Assembly: GCF_002211445.1 (NCBI RefSeq)
Contig: NZ_LSTO01000005.1
Coordinates: 1 to 55,206 of the forward strand
Source: Noviherbaspirillum denitrificans
Lineage (GTDB): Bacteria; Pseudomonadota; Gammaproteobacteria; Burkholderiales; Burkholderiaceae_D
Length of the DNA stretch: 55,206 nt
Direction of reading: 5' to 3'
The position numbers and the translations under genes are program-made. The notes below the pieces were generated by a model. That model was given only the letters and a program-made list of their open reading frames with translations. It made no database searches and had not been told where the DNA came from. How positions within the stretch are numbered: position 1 is the stretch's first letter; the number at the start of each line of letters is the position of its first letter. Below are positions 14,836 to 24,016 of the stretch, piece by piece.

Positions 14836-15930
14836 ATGCATTCAACTACTGAATCTCGCCCTAAGATTCTGATTGTCGACGACAACCCACAAAACCGGAG
14901 GTTGCTCGAAGCGCTGCTGCGCGCAGAGGGCTATATCACGGAGACCGCAGAAGACGGCATGGAAGCAATGAAAACCGTTGCCCGCCATGCCCCCGACCTG
15001 GTTCTGCTAGACATCAATATGCCGGGAATGGACGGCTATGAAGTCGCGCGGTCTTTAAAGGGGGCCAGTGAAACTGCCGAAATCCCGATCATCATGATCA
15101 CTGCTGATCTGGATCATGGTGCTCGCCTGGCTGCGCTTGATGTCGGCGTCGAGGATTTTCTGACGAAACCGTTCGACCGGATCGAACTCGGCCTGCGAGT
15201 ACGCAATCTCTTGCGATTGAAGGCTGCGCTACAGGAATCGCGCCGTCGCTTGAGCCAACTGCTCATTCACCGCGAGCGTGCCAAGGAAGAGGAACGCAAG
15301 AGCATTGCGCTAGAGGTGCACGACGCCCTTGGCCAGAATCTGCTGGCACTGCGCATGGACATTACGCGCCTGCACGAGTGGGCTAAAGAGCATGAGCCGC
15401 GTATCCATGGAGAAGCGAAAACGATGCTTGAGAATGTCGATGCTTCGCTTCATTCAGTCAAATCCATTATCAACGACCTCCGGCCTTTCCAGCTCGAACT
15501 CGGACTACATGCTGCAGTCGAGTGGCAATTGAAAGCGTTCGAAAGAATTACCCCAGTGAAGTGCCAGCTGGAGGTCCGCCCAGGAGTATCGGATAACGAT
15601 CTTGACGACGGCCAGGTGCTGCTCCTGTTCCGCATTCTGCAGGAATCACTAAGCAACATCGCCCGCCATGCAAATGCGTCGCGTGTGGACGTTGAAATGG
15701 TCAAGGAAAACGGGACATACGTCATGTGCATAAGGGATAACGGCGTGGGTTTCCAAAGGAACGCCATTAAGGCGAATAGCTTCGGCATCCTGGGGATGGT
15801 GGAACGCGTAGGTGCGCTGAAAGGCGTGTTTGCGATCGAACCCGGGGAAAGCGTAGGGACGGTTGTAACAGTATCGATTCCCATCTCGGAGTCGATACAG
15901 GTTGCGTCATCAAGAATGCTGACTCCCTGA
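14836..15930 (+). CDS. Hybrid receiver-histidine kinase, HisKA_3 (NarX/UhpB type)
   Basis: The 364-residue protein joins an N-terminal receiver (about 9-125; Asp59 in LLDINMPGMDG, Lys111 in LTKPFD) to a HisKA_3 dimerisation domain with His162 (ALEVHDALGQNL) and an HATPase_c domain (N-box LQESLSNIARHANASRV, G1 DNGVGF, G2 FGILGMVERVGAL). There is no membrane or extracellular sensor, so the receiver is probably the input. The ATG at 14836 is preferred because the receiver begins right after it; the open frame upstream is not domain-like. No partner regulator with a LuxR-type output lies nearby. Confidence 0.9.
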   Translation: MHSTTESRPKILIVDDNPQNRRLLEALLRAEGYITETAEDGMEAMKTVARHAPDLVLLDINMPGMDGYEVARSLKGASETAEIPIIMITADLDHGARLAALDVGVEDFLTKPFDRIELGLRVRNLLRLKAALQESRRRLSQLLIHRERAKEEERKSIALEVHDALGQNLLALRMDITRLHEWAKEHEPRIHGEAKTMLENVDASLHSVKSIINDLRPFQLELGLHAAVEWQLKAFERITPVKCQLEVRPGVSDNDLDDGQVLLLFRILQESLSNIARHANASRVDVEMVKENGTYVMCIRDNGVGFQRNAIKANSFGILGMVERVGALKGVFAIEPGESVGTVVTVSIPISESIQVASSRMLTP

Positions 15931-15965
15931 TCCTTCCCGAGCGCGGTAGATCGCTGCGGCAAAAA

Positions 15966-16265
15966 TCAAAACGCAAATGAACGGCGCTCGGTGCATGGCG
16001 GAATATTGCTGCCTAACGCCTGGTTATGCATTTTCGGTTCGCTGCGTAATGCAAATGTAGAGAGGTAAAGGTTCTCCACTTGTTCTCTAGCCCAAGGCGT
16101 TTTTCGAAGAAATTTCAGGCTGGATTTCACTGACGGATCATTCTTGAAACAATTGATACTGATTCTATTGGCGAGCTCATCCCAGCCGTAGTGATCAACA
16201 AGCCTGACGACGGCACTCTCAAGGGTGACGCCGTGCAATGGGTTATTCGGTTGCTTGCCACTCAT
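15966..16265 (-). CDS. VF530 family (DUF2132) DNA-binding protein
   Basis: A 99-residue protein whose first 70 residues carry the family pattern [40 protein letters not shown] and [20 protein letters not shown]. The solved Vibrio member is a small helical protein with DNA-binding features. The C-terminal 28 residues are an unusual tail. Convergent with the receiver-kinase gene. Confidence 0.88.
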   Translation of the reverse strand: MSGKQPNNPLHGVTLESAVVRLVDHYGWDELANRISINCFKNDPSVKSSLKFLRKTPWAREQVENLYLSTFALRSEPKMHNQALGSNIPPCTERRSFAF

Positions 16266-16439
16266 ACCTGAAGTACGTCCTTATAATCGACGTTCATTGA
16301 ACGCATAACGCCGCGTTAGAAAGCATTTTTCCCAGCTTCGTCCTGCAATCGTTGCATGACGGCGCGCGCGGGGAAGGTTTTCGATCTTTCCCGCCACAAA
16401 GCAAATCGGACAAGCCGCGCCGGCATTCCCTGTTGCCGC

Positions 16440-16685
16440 TTATTTCTTGCGCGGGCCCGTCCGCTTGGGTGGCGTATGGGGACGCGACTTGTTTTTTTGC
16501 TCGAAAATGGTTTTTGCGTCCTTCTTTGCACGTTCCAGTGTGCGCATCTCCGGAAGATCATCGTGCAACGTGAAAAAATCCGCAGCTTGCGCGCGCATCA
16601 CATGTTTGATCGCATCTTCATCGCTCATGTTGAACATTTCCGTCATGAGCGTCGTTACTTCATCCAGGTATTCTTCGTAGGTCAT
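16440..16685 (-). CDS. Small hypothetical protein
   Basis: An 81-residue frame starting with ATG at 16685. The N-terminal two thirds are acidic and helical (MTYEEYLDEVTTLMTEMFNM, DEDAIKHVMRAQAADFF) and the tail is very basic (RPHTPPKRTGPRKK). This charge pattern looks like a real protein, but I do not recognise the family. Confidence 0.6.
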   Translation of the reverse strand: MTYEEYLDEVTTLMTEMFNMSDEDAIKHVMRAQAADFFTLHDDLPEMRTLERAKKDAKTIFEQKNKSRPHTPPKRTGPRKK

Positions 16686-16864
16686 TGGCGAGATGGGTGC
16701 GTGCGCACCAGTTCGGAGGGAATGGTTTGCGCAGTATAAAATAACGCTTTGTCGATTGGTGCGGCTTTTTGAAAGCTGAAAAAAGTCGCCCTAATAGTGC
16801 AGGATTATCATTGCCTTACGCCATAGAGCAGACAGCATCGCTGCCTTATCGGCTAAAGCCCTTG

Positions 16865-16999
16865 TCAGCCCAATGCTCGTGCTGGCGCGCTCAAGCTTGA
16901 AATTTGTTCCACCCGCTTGCTTGCTATCTCACGGCCCTGTTCATCGATTGCCTTGAGCACGCCGTGCGGCTCGTAGCCATCATTGAACGTGATAGTCAC
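16865..16999 (-). CDS. Possible 44-residue small protein
   Basis: A GTG at 16999 preceded by AAGGGGG starts a frame ending at 16865. The product reads like a folded peptide with alternating beta residues (TITFNDGYEPHGVLKAIDEQ, GREIASKRVEQ) and sits in an otherwise empty 426-bp gap. It has no recognised family and could be the remains of a longer gene. Confidence 0.35.
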   Translation of the reverse strand: MTITFNDGYEPHGVLKAIDEQGREIASKRVEQISSLSAPARALG

Positions 17000-17111
17000 A
17001 TCCCCCCTTCATGCACCGGCAATAGCGTGGGGGCATACTGTATCCGGGATTTCAGGAAATATTTCCGCATAACCCGTGACTATCTTAAAGTTGAGTAATA
17101 ACAAGCCCGCA

Positions 17112-19976
17112 ATGCCATTTCATCAAAACCGTTCCCATCCTGTTCCAGAACTCCATGCAGTGATTGAAGAGTATGAGGATCCCAAGTCGGGTGCCCGCCA
17201 TATCCATGTGCGAACCGATGATCCCGAGATGGCGTTTCTCGTTGCCTTCCCCACAATTCCACAGTCAAGCGACGGTCGCGCCCATATTCTCGAACACATG
17301 ACGCTGTGCGGGTCAGCACGCTACCCGGTCAGAGACCCGTTTTTCATGATGGCCAGGCGCTCAATGGCCACCTTCATGAATGCCTTCACCTATCCTGATC
17401 GCACCGTGTATCCCTTCGCAAGCCAGGACAAGACGGATTTCTATAACTTGCTTGGCGTGTATCTGGATGCCACGTTCTTCCCGACGCTGGATTATTGCGA
17501 TTTTCAGCAAGAAGGCTGGCGCCTGGTGTGGGCACAAAATAAGTTGTCGTTGCAGGGCGTCGTGTTTAACGAAATGAAAGATGCCTTTACAGATCCTCTC
17601 CGCGCACTCGATCACGGCATCAGCCAGCATCTCTTCCAGGGCACCACGTATGCGGTGGAATCGGGAGGGGATCCGCTGGAAATCCCCGAACTGACGTATG
17701 CTGATCTGAAAGCCTTTCACGCGACGCATTATCATCCGTCACAAGCGCTATTCATGACCTCCGGGCGTGTCGACGTAGCAGCAGTACAAGACATGATTGA
17801 GGACCAGGTGCTGTCGCACTTCTCGGGCCGCGCCCCTAGAATGCTGCCGGCTCTCGCAACACCATGGAGTGCGCCACGCACCGCCCGCATTGTCACGCCC
17901 GCCCAGGAAGGGAAGGAAAACGAATACGGGTACCAGTTTTCCTGGTTGCTGGGCCAGGCGGTCGATCCGTCGTCCTTTTTCCGCGCCAGTCTGCTCGAAG
18001 CCGGGCTGCTGGGCGACAGTTCGTCACCCCTGATGCGCGCCATGGAGTCGGCCGGCTTCGGTTATCCGTCCTCGTTTAATCATCTGGAATCCGGCGCACG
18101 ACAAATGGTCCTGCACGTGGGCATGGAGGGATTGAAAAAAAGCGCACTTGCCAAAGCGCGAGCACACATCTGGTCCGCGCTGGAGCAAGCGGCGATCACC
18201 GGCGTTCCGAGCGCCATGCTGAAGGCCGCACTGCGCAATATCCGTTTTGATCAGCGGGAGATTAATGGCGACGATGTTCCGTATGGACTGCACCTTCTGC
18301 TGTCGGCGTTACCGGCAGCCATGTTGGGCGGCGATATTGTCGATGCGTTCGACGTCGAGCCGTACCTGCGGACACTGGATGCGGAGGTCGAGGATCCGCA
18401 GTTTTTCAAGGACATGGTCAAAACCTTGATCGACTCTCCAGCCCGTCTCGAATCGACCGTCTATGCCGATGCAGCATTTGCTTCCCGACGTGCGGCGCTT
18501 GAAGAGCGCCGGTTGGCGGCGATCGCTGCAAGCCTGACAGAGGCGGAGCGTACGCGTATCGTGCAGGAGTCGGCCGACCTGCTGGAGCAACAAAGAAAAG
18601 TCGTCAACAAGGATGTGCTCCCGCGCATTTTGCCGTCTGCAATATCGCCCATGGCACCCCCAAGCCTGCCGGTGCCGGACCCAAATGAACAAGTCGTCGT
18701 GCTTGAGGTCGAGACCAATGGCATAGCCTATGCGACCATCCTGTATGACATTTCTGATTTCAGCGCAGAAGAATGGCCCTGGTTGAATCTCTATGCGGGG
18801 CTGGTGCCGCAACTCGGTATGGCCGAAAGGGGATATGAAGAAAGCAGCGCATGGCGTCAGGAGATGGTGCCGGACTTCAGCATTGATGTCGCCGCCAGCC
18901 AGCCGATCGCTGCGGGCGCGCCATTGCAGATCTTCGTGGAATTCTCCGCAAAGGGACTGCACGACGAGCTGCAGAATATCGCGACCGTGCTCCTGCAATC
19001 GATTGCGGCTCCCCGCTTCGACGAAGTCGAACGCATGGCATTCCTGATCGATAGTCACGTACAGGATGTGCATGACGACCTCGCGGTCAAAGGAGAAACC
19101 TATGCCTCGTTATGCGCAACAGCGCCGCTGTCGATACATGAACACTTCAAAAATGTGATGGAAGGCGTGGCAGGCCTCCCCTTTTATGGCTTGCTGCGGC
19201 GGCAAATACAGGATGAGAGCGGCATACGGGAAATCGCCGAAAAACTGGCGGCAATGCATGCGAAAATTACCGCCAGCCCCGCCTACATCATTGTCACGGC
19301 AGAAGCGCCATCGGCCTTATCGACATTGCTGGCACCCGCCGTCAGCCGGCCGACGCGGCCCCTGGCAGAGCCGGAAACCCTTCCCCTGGATCCTCCTGCC
19401 AATACCGTCTTGCACGCAGCGGCCCAGGTCAACCACTGTTATGCAGCATGGCCCGCGCCTAAACTCGGGCATCCTGACGCACCCGCCTGTGCTGTGCTGG
19501 CGGAGTGGCTCACCAATGAAGTTTTGCACCGGGCCATACGCGAAGAAGGCGGCGCTTATGGCGCAGGCGCGGCATACGATGCCATGACTGGCGTGTTTCG
19601 GATGATATCCACGCGCGATCCGCGCCTGCTCGGCACCTATGCCGATTTTGACGCCGCGATCGCGTCGGTGCTCAGCGCGGAGTTGACGCAGGAAAGTATC
19701 GAAGAGGCGATTATCTGCGTCATACAGAACCTGGACAAACCACTTCCTCCATACAGGCACGCCATGCGCTCCTGGTCACGCAAGCGCATGGGCATCACTG
19801 ATCAGATGCGCAATCAATTTCGTGCAGGCGTATTGGCATGCACCGCAATTGATGTGCGCTTGGCGGCGAAAGCGTGGCTTCATGGGCACACACCAAGCCG
19901 TTGTGCCTTTGCCGGAGACACTTCCACCGAGCGAGGCGACATGCGCGTGTTGCATCTGGCGCAGTTATTGGAATAA
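17112..19976 (+). CDS. Presequence-protease-like M16C metallopeptidase (PreP family)
   Basis: Zinc peptidase of the insulysin/PreP class, which closes around and degrades peptides. With the ATG at 17112 the product has 954 residues, matching the family; a GTG at 17076 would add 12. The inverted zinc motif HILEH lies at 58-62 (His58, Glu61 catalytic, His62) and the distal ligand is probably Glu154 (VFNEMKDAF). The C-terminal half contains the second M16C repeat and the active-site loop near REEGGAYGAGAAYDAMTGVF. No signal peptide is evident, so it is probably cytosolic. Monocistronic; the DUF5710 gene follows after 38 bp. Confidence 0.93.
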   Translation: MPFHQNRSHPVPELHAVIEEYEDPKSGARHIHVRTDDPEMAFLVAFPTIPQSSDGRAHILEHMTLCGSARYPVRDPFFMMARRSMATFMNAFTYPDRTVYPFASQDKTDFYNLLGVYLDATFFPTLDYCDFQQEGWRLVWAQNKLSLQGVVFNEMKDAFTDPLRALDHGISQHLFQGTTYAVESGGDPLEIPELTYADLKAFHATHYHPSQALFMTSGRVDVAAVQDMIEDQVLSHFSGRAPRMLPALATPWSAPRTARIVTPAQEGKENEYGYQFSWLLGQAVDPSSFFRASLLEAGLLGDSSSPLMRAMESAGFGYPSSFNHLESGARQMVLHVGMEGLKKSALAKARAHIWSALEQAAITGVPSAMLKAALRNIRFDQREINGDDVPYGLHLLLSALPAAMLGGDIVDAFDVEPYLRTLDAEVEDPQFFKDMVKTLIDSPARLESTVYADAAFASRRAALEERRLAAIAASLTEAERTRIVQESADLLEQQRKVVNKDVLPRILPSAISPMAPPSLPVPDPNEQVVVLEVETNGIAYATILYDISDFSAEEWPWLNLYAGLVPQLGMAERGYEESSAWRQEMVPDFSIDVAASQPIAAGAPLQIFVEFSAKGLHDELQNIATVLLQSIAAPRFDEVERMAFLIDSHVQDVHDDLAVKGETYASLCATAPLSIHEHFKNVMEGVAGLPFYGLLRRQIQDESGIREIAEKLAAMHAKITASPAYIIVTAEAPSALSTLLAPAVSRPTRPLAEPETLPLDPPANTVLHAAAQVNHCYAAWPAPKLGHPDAPACAVLAEWLTNEVLHRAIREEGGAYGAGAAYDAMTGVFRMISTRDPRLLGTYADFDAAIASVLSAELTQESIEEAIICVIQNLDKPLPPYRHAMRSWSRKRMGITDQMRNQFRAGVLACTAIDVRLAAKAWLHGHTPSRCAFAGDTSTERGDMRVLHLAQLLE

Positions 19977-20014
19977 CCTCGCTTAATGCCGATCCACTTA
20001 CCACCTGAGCTGCC

Positions 20015-20395
20015 ATGACTGACGCCCCGCCATTCGATCCCCCTTATTTTTCGGTTGAGAGGACTGCGCAAGGTGTGCGGGTCATGGAGACCCGCGCCGA
20101 CGGCAGCCGTCAGGAGCGGACGGTCCCGATTGGGGAAGCGGCTGGACTGCTGATCGAGGCTTCGAATAGCCCGCCGGCGGCATCCTTAGCCACGCGTAGT
20201 GTCCCGAAAAAGAGCGCGCGATCGCCTTCTGGCATGCCGCCAGGCTCTACTCCGATCTCGGTCCCCTTCGCCGAGAAGGATGGAGCCAAGAAACTTGGTG
20301 CGCGCTGGGATGCCGAGCGTCGGTCATGGTATGTCCCACCTGGAATCGACGTTTCCTTGTTCAGCCGCTGGCGCATCGACGAAGCCGATTTGTAA
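20015..20395 (+). CDS. DUF5710 domain protein
   Basis: A 126-residue protein. The C-terminal 45 residues carry the DUF5710 signature VPFAEKDGAKKLGARWDAER followed by RSWYVPPGIDVSLFSRW, a small module often appended to DNA primases and other DNA-processing proteins. The N-terminal part (YFSVERTAQGVRVMETRADG) is beta-rich and the middle is a Pro/Ser-rich linker. Function unknown. Confidence 0.75.
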   Translation: MTDAPPFDPPYFSVERTAQGVRVMETRADGSRQERTVPIGEAAGLLIEASNSPPAASLATRSVPKKSARSPSGMPPGSTPISVPFAEKDGAKKLGARWDAERRSWYVPPGIDVSLFSRWRIDEADL

Positions 20396-20450
20396 ACTCC
20401 CAGTGACCAGGCACGGCTGAAATCCCAGGATCAAAACGCCGTCGGGAAAA

Positions 20451-20840
20451 CTACAGCAGCACATCCTTCAGCAATTCCCTTGCCACCGCATCGTCATCCG
20501 TACTCAAGGCCACAAAACAATAGCCGTCCTGCCTTTGCAAGGTGCTGATGCCCCTGAGCGACAGCTTTGCATCCTTCAGTTCCCGGGTCACGCGTGCCAG
20601 CGCGCCGGGCTGGTCGGGAATGCGGATGGTGATCAGGTCGTCGGATACTGCCCGCATGCCGTGCTGATGAAACAGGTGCATCGCATCGTCGAGCCGGTCA
20701 ACGACCAGCTCGAAGACGGCGAAGCGGTCCACCACCTCGCCTTCGATCTTCTGGATGTTGATGTTCTGTCCGGCCAGCAGATCGACGATGTCAGCCATCG
20801 CGCCGGGCTTGTCTTCGGTGATCAGCTTGATTGATTTCAT
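20451..20840 (-). CDS. Tandem ACT-domain amino-acid-binding protein
   Basis: A 129-residue protein made of two ACT repeats, MKSIKLITEDKPGAMADIVD at 1-20 and ITIRIPDQPGALARVTRELK in the second half, with no catalytic domain. ACT pairs bind amino acids and regulate metabolic enzymes. The ATG at 20840 overlaps the stop of the histidine decarboxylase gene (ATGA), so the two are translationally coupled. It may sense histidine or another amino acid and control the decarboxylase; that is inference. Confidence 0.88.
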   Translation of the reverse strand: MKSIKLITEDKPGAMADIVDLLAGQNINIQKIEGEVVDRFAVFELVVDRLDDAMHLFHQHGMRAVSDDLITIRIPDQPGALARVTRELKDAKLSLRGISTLQRQDGYCFVALSTDDDAVARELLKDVLL

Positions 20841-21946
20841 GCCTGTTCCTCCACGATGTCTGCGATCAGCGCGTCGATGAGCGCCTTGCTCGTGCCCGGC
20901 GCGACAATCAGGTGGCTCACGTCCTGGGTCGCAAGCTGCCATTTGTTCTTGACGGTGTCGCTCACTCGCGGAAACACCACGGTCAGCGCGTTCTCGTTGC
21001 GCCATGCGGCGATGCCCCGCGCGTTCATGGCCGCGACTGCATAGCCTGCCAGTTCCTGGCAGCGTGCGAGGCGCTTGCGCAGGCCTTCCTCTCCCATGGA
21101 CTTGACCGCGTACCACAGGATCAGCGGCGTGAAAGCATTGCGCGAGCCGGTGATGGTGGTGTCCATGCTGCCGATGTAGCCGATGCTGCGGCCGATACGC
21201 TCGACGTTGCGTTTTCTGGCGATCACGACGCCGCATGGCATGGGGGCACCGATGAACTTGTGGCCGCTGAGCGCGATGGAATCGGCTCCGTCGGCGAAGT
21301 CGAAGGCGGGCTTGGGCTCGAGGAACTGCGCGAACGGGCCGCAGAACGCGGCATCGCTGTGGATGTAATGATCGCGCATCACCAGTTCGCGCAGGATCTC
21401 CTGGATGCGCCGGATGTCGTCGCGGCCCTCTTTCATCGTGGTACCGATGTTGGCGAAGATGATGGCCGGCACGTCGCGGTGCAGGCGGATGCTTTCCTTC
21501 AGGTCCTCGTAGTCGATCTCGCCGTTCTTCTGCGCCCGGATCATGATGTGGCGCAGGCCGAGGAAATGCACGTTCTTGGCCACGCTGTAATGCGTCTCCT
21601 CGGAGAAGTACACGATGCCGTTGGGGTACAGCTCGCGCGCGAGGTAGAGCCCGTACAGGTTGCCCTCGGTGCCGCCATTGGTCACATAGCCCCAGTAATC
21701 GTTCGCGGGTGCCTTGAACATGGCGGCGAAGAAGTCGATGACCTCGCGTTCCATTTCACGGCTGCCGACGCGATAGGTGCTGGCCTGGAAGGGGTCGCCG
21801 ATGTTATTGGCGGGGAACTGGAGGAATCGATACAGCGGCGCGTAGTCGAAGTCGCGCGCGACGGGATAGCCGAGGGCGCCCTCGGTGGCCTCCTTCATCG
21901 ATGCGTACAGGGCATCCAGGCGGGTCTGATCTTGGGGGGTTAGCAT
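20837..21946 (-). CDS. hdc: PLP-dependent histidine decarboxylase
   Basis: Group II decarboxylase predicted to convert histidine to histamine and CO2. The 369-residue product closely resembles the Morganella-type enzyme in length and motifs: GYVTNGGTEGNLYGLYLARE, THYSVAKN with the PLP-stacking His119, IIFANIGTTMKEG, HSDAAFCGPF, and SGHKFIGAPMPCG with the Schiff-base Lys230. The ATG at 21946 is chosen for its AAGAGGACC ribosome site and match to family length. The closest alternatives are other PLP amino-acid decarboxylases with the same fold. In some bacteria the enzyme serves siderophore synthesis or acid tolerance; no such genes adjoin it here. Confidence 0.85.
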   Translation of the reverse strand: MLTPQDQTRLDALYASMKEATEGALGYPVARDFDYAPLYRFLQFPANNIGDPFQASTYRVGSREMEREVIDFFAAMFKAPANDYWGYVTNGGTEGNLYGLYLARELYPNGIVYFSEETHYSVAKNVHFLGLRHIMIRAQKNGEIDYEDLKESIRLHRDVPAIIFANIGTTMKEGRDDIRRIQEILRELVMRDHYIHSDAAFCGPFAQFLEPKPAFDFADGADSIALSGHKFIGAPMPCGVVIARKRNVERIGRSIGYIGSMDTTITGSRNAFTPLILWYAVKSMGEEGLRKRLARCQELAGYAVAAMNARGIAAWRNENALTVVFPRVSDTVKNKWQLATQDVSHLIVAPGTSKALIDALIADIVEEQA

Positions 21947-22490
21947 GGTGGTCCTCTTGTCTTGTGGACAGGATTGCAGGCGGCACGGGCCGTTTTGCAA
22001 CGACAGGGTATGTCGTGCAGGCCGTATCATAATCGTTTGCGCGGAATTTTTCGATGGGACGGCGCTGAATGTGCTGGCCGCGCGGCCTTCTGGTGTCGAC
22101 GCCCGCCGTCTGCCCTTGCGTCCGTAGATCGGCGCGCTTGCGACCTTGATCAGCTTGCCGCGCACGTATGAATAAGGCTATATAACGGCCCTGATCAAGA
22201 CAACCGTGAGGGGCTAATGTCGGCTTTTGTCTGACGAGATATTGCATTGGCCGGCCGGTTCTGGCCGCGTGCTGCGTATCGTTGCCACTTCTCATTCAGC
22301 CGCCTGGGGGCTCATAGCAGCCTCAAATGAAGCCGGAAGACCCGTACCGCTTCTATCTACATAGCGTAAGTGCCAAATTATCAATGTCCCGGCACCAATC
22401 GTTGAATCTTCCTTCGATAGACAACGATTCGCGTCTTACTTAAGCTAAGGCACCACAGAGGACAATTTTCCCGCACGTTCTTAGCCTGTC
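21947..22490. other. Intergenic region, no gene seen
   Basis: 544 bp between the divergent decarboxylase and membrane-protein genes. Short frames lack protein features. It must hold both promoters; I could not identify a riboswitch or a clear operator. Confidence 0.5.
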
Positions 22491-22877
22491 ATGAAACCTG
22501 AAGATCAAATAGATTATTCGACCTTGGTGCCATCGAAGCGGCGGATGGCATTTGCCGCAATGTTCATCACGGTGCCGATGCTGATTATCGGACTGTTACT
22601 GGGACTGATCGTGTATAACGCACCCCAAGGTGCGCTTGCAGTCGTACTGGGCGATGCGTTCCTTACTGGCGGGGCGAGTGCCTTCAGCGCTCCCGGCAAC
22701 GAGTTGCTTGCACTAAAGGCCGGCATCGTGTGGGGTGCATGTCTTGCATTTCTTATCGGCCCGTTCATCTTCGTGGCTTGGCTGATGTACCACGCCAGGA
22801 AGGAATACAACCGATTGCAGGCTGAGAACAGAAAGAAAGAGTATCGCCGCATCTATGCGGGAAAATCTCACGAATAA
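22491..22877 (+). CDS. Hypothetical two-helix membrane protein
   Basis: A 128-residue protein with two membrane helices (AAMFITVPMLIIGLLLGLIV at about 22-41 and AGIVWGACLAFLIGPFIFVA at about 77-96), a periplasmic loop between, and a basic cytoplasmic tail (RKEYNRLQAENRKKEYRRIY). No family recognised. Confidence 0.7.
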   Translation: MKPEDQIDYSTLVPSKRRMAFAAMFITVPMLIIGLLLGLIVYNAPQGALAVVLGDAFLTGGASAFSAPGNELLALKAGIVWGACLAFLIGPFIFVAWLMYHARKEYNRLQAENRKKEYRRIYAGKSHE

Positions 22878-23181
22878 GCAATCGAATTTAAGTTCGCCCG
22901 GTTGGACGCCCTGAACGGCGATCGGTTGTCGCGTGCTGTTTTTGCATGCGGGCGACGAGACTTTTGATGTTGACTGGCAAGTAGTGCCAATCCGGGAGGC
23001 ACGTTAACTTTGGGCATCGCGCCGTAGATATTCCCAAAGCCAAAGAGGTAGATCAAGGCTTGGTCTCACCGTCTGAATAGTATTTGTATTGAGCGGTGAG
23101 GGGGGGCAATTGCCTTAGCTCGGTGATTGGATCCCATTCTGGTTGCTGATGCCCATGTTTTCTATTCCAGGTTGAACCAAC

Positions 23182-23928
23182 GTGCCAGTCCCTACTAAAG
23201 TGACGCCACGGTATCTTGCTCTCGTCATTGCTGTCCAGCTGTTGGCTTCGGGCGGTCTGGCAAAGGCAGAGAGTCTTGTCTCGGCGTACACCGGATCATC
23301 GTTCACGCGGCAGAGCGATTTGCATATTGTTCAAGGGGGAATCAGTCGCGATGTGACATTTCGAGATGTCGATTGGAGTGCGCGTCCGCTGCACCCCGCG
23401 CCGTACTACGGGCTGCGCTACACCCACTTCTTCACGACTTCACCCGCATGGGCGGTGGCTGTCGACTACACCCACTACAAAGTTTATGCAAAGACCGACA
23501 GGACGGTGCTCGTCCAGGGCCTGTGGAATGGTTCGACAGTGAATACCACGGCTCCGCTGGCAAACTATGTACAGCAGTTCGAGATTTCCCACGGGGTCAA
23601 CATGTTGAGCATCAACGGCATCTATCGATGGCAGAACCTGGCGATCGCAACGGGCAAGCTTCAACCGTACGCAGGTATCGGACTGGTCTACTATTGGATG
23701 CATTCGGAGAGCACGGTCGGCGGTGTCTTTCACGAAACCAGCTATCAGTCTTCCGGCAACGGGCTCCAGGTGTTGGCGGGAGCGCAGTACAAAATCACGC
23801 CGCAGGTGTATGCCTTTGCCGAAGCAAAATTCAATCGGGCCAGGGCAGACGTCAACATCACAGATGGGCAGGCAGATACCCGGCTCAGGACGCTTCATGC
23901 ATTGGTCGGCTTGAGCTACGCATTCTAG
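23182..23928 (+). CDS. Outer-membrane beta-barrel protein
   Basis: A 248-residue protein starting at a GTG (23182). A signal peptide ends near GGLAKA (about residue 30). The mature part alternates hydrophobic and polar residues in repeated strands (PYYGLRYTHFFTTSPAWAVA, LQPYAGIGLVYYWMHSEST, VYAFAEAKFNRARADVNI) and ends in phenylalanine, the C-terminal signature of barrels inserted by BamA. It resembles the OmpA/OmpW-like small barrels. The PAP2 phosphatase gene follows after 88 bp and also encodes an exported protein ending in SF. Confidence 0.8.
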   Translation: MPVPTKVTPRYLALVIAVQLLASGGLAKAESLVSAYTGSSFTRQSDLHIVQGGISRDVTFRDVDWSARPLHPAPYYGLRYTHFFTTSPAWAVAVDYTHYKVYAKTDRTVLVQGLWNGSTVNTTAPLANYVQQFEISHGVNMLSINGIYRWQNLAIATGKLQPYAGIGLVYYWMHSESTVGGVFHETSYQSSGNGLQVLAGAQYKITPQVYAFAEAKFNRARADVNITDGQADTRLRTLHALVGLSYAF

Positions 23929-24016
23929 AAAGTAGAGCTGCTTCATATCTTCAACACGGACGACGCTGCCTTTCGTGCAGGAGTTGACAGACGAATGGTG
24001 GCCAGGGAGAGACGTG

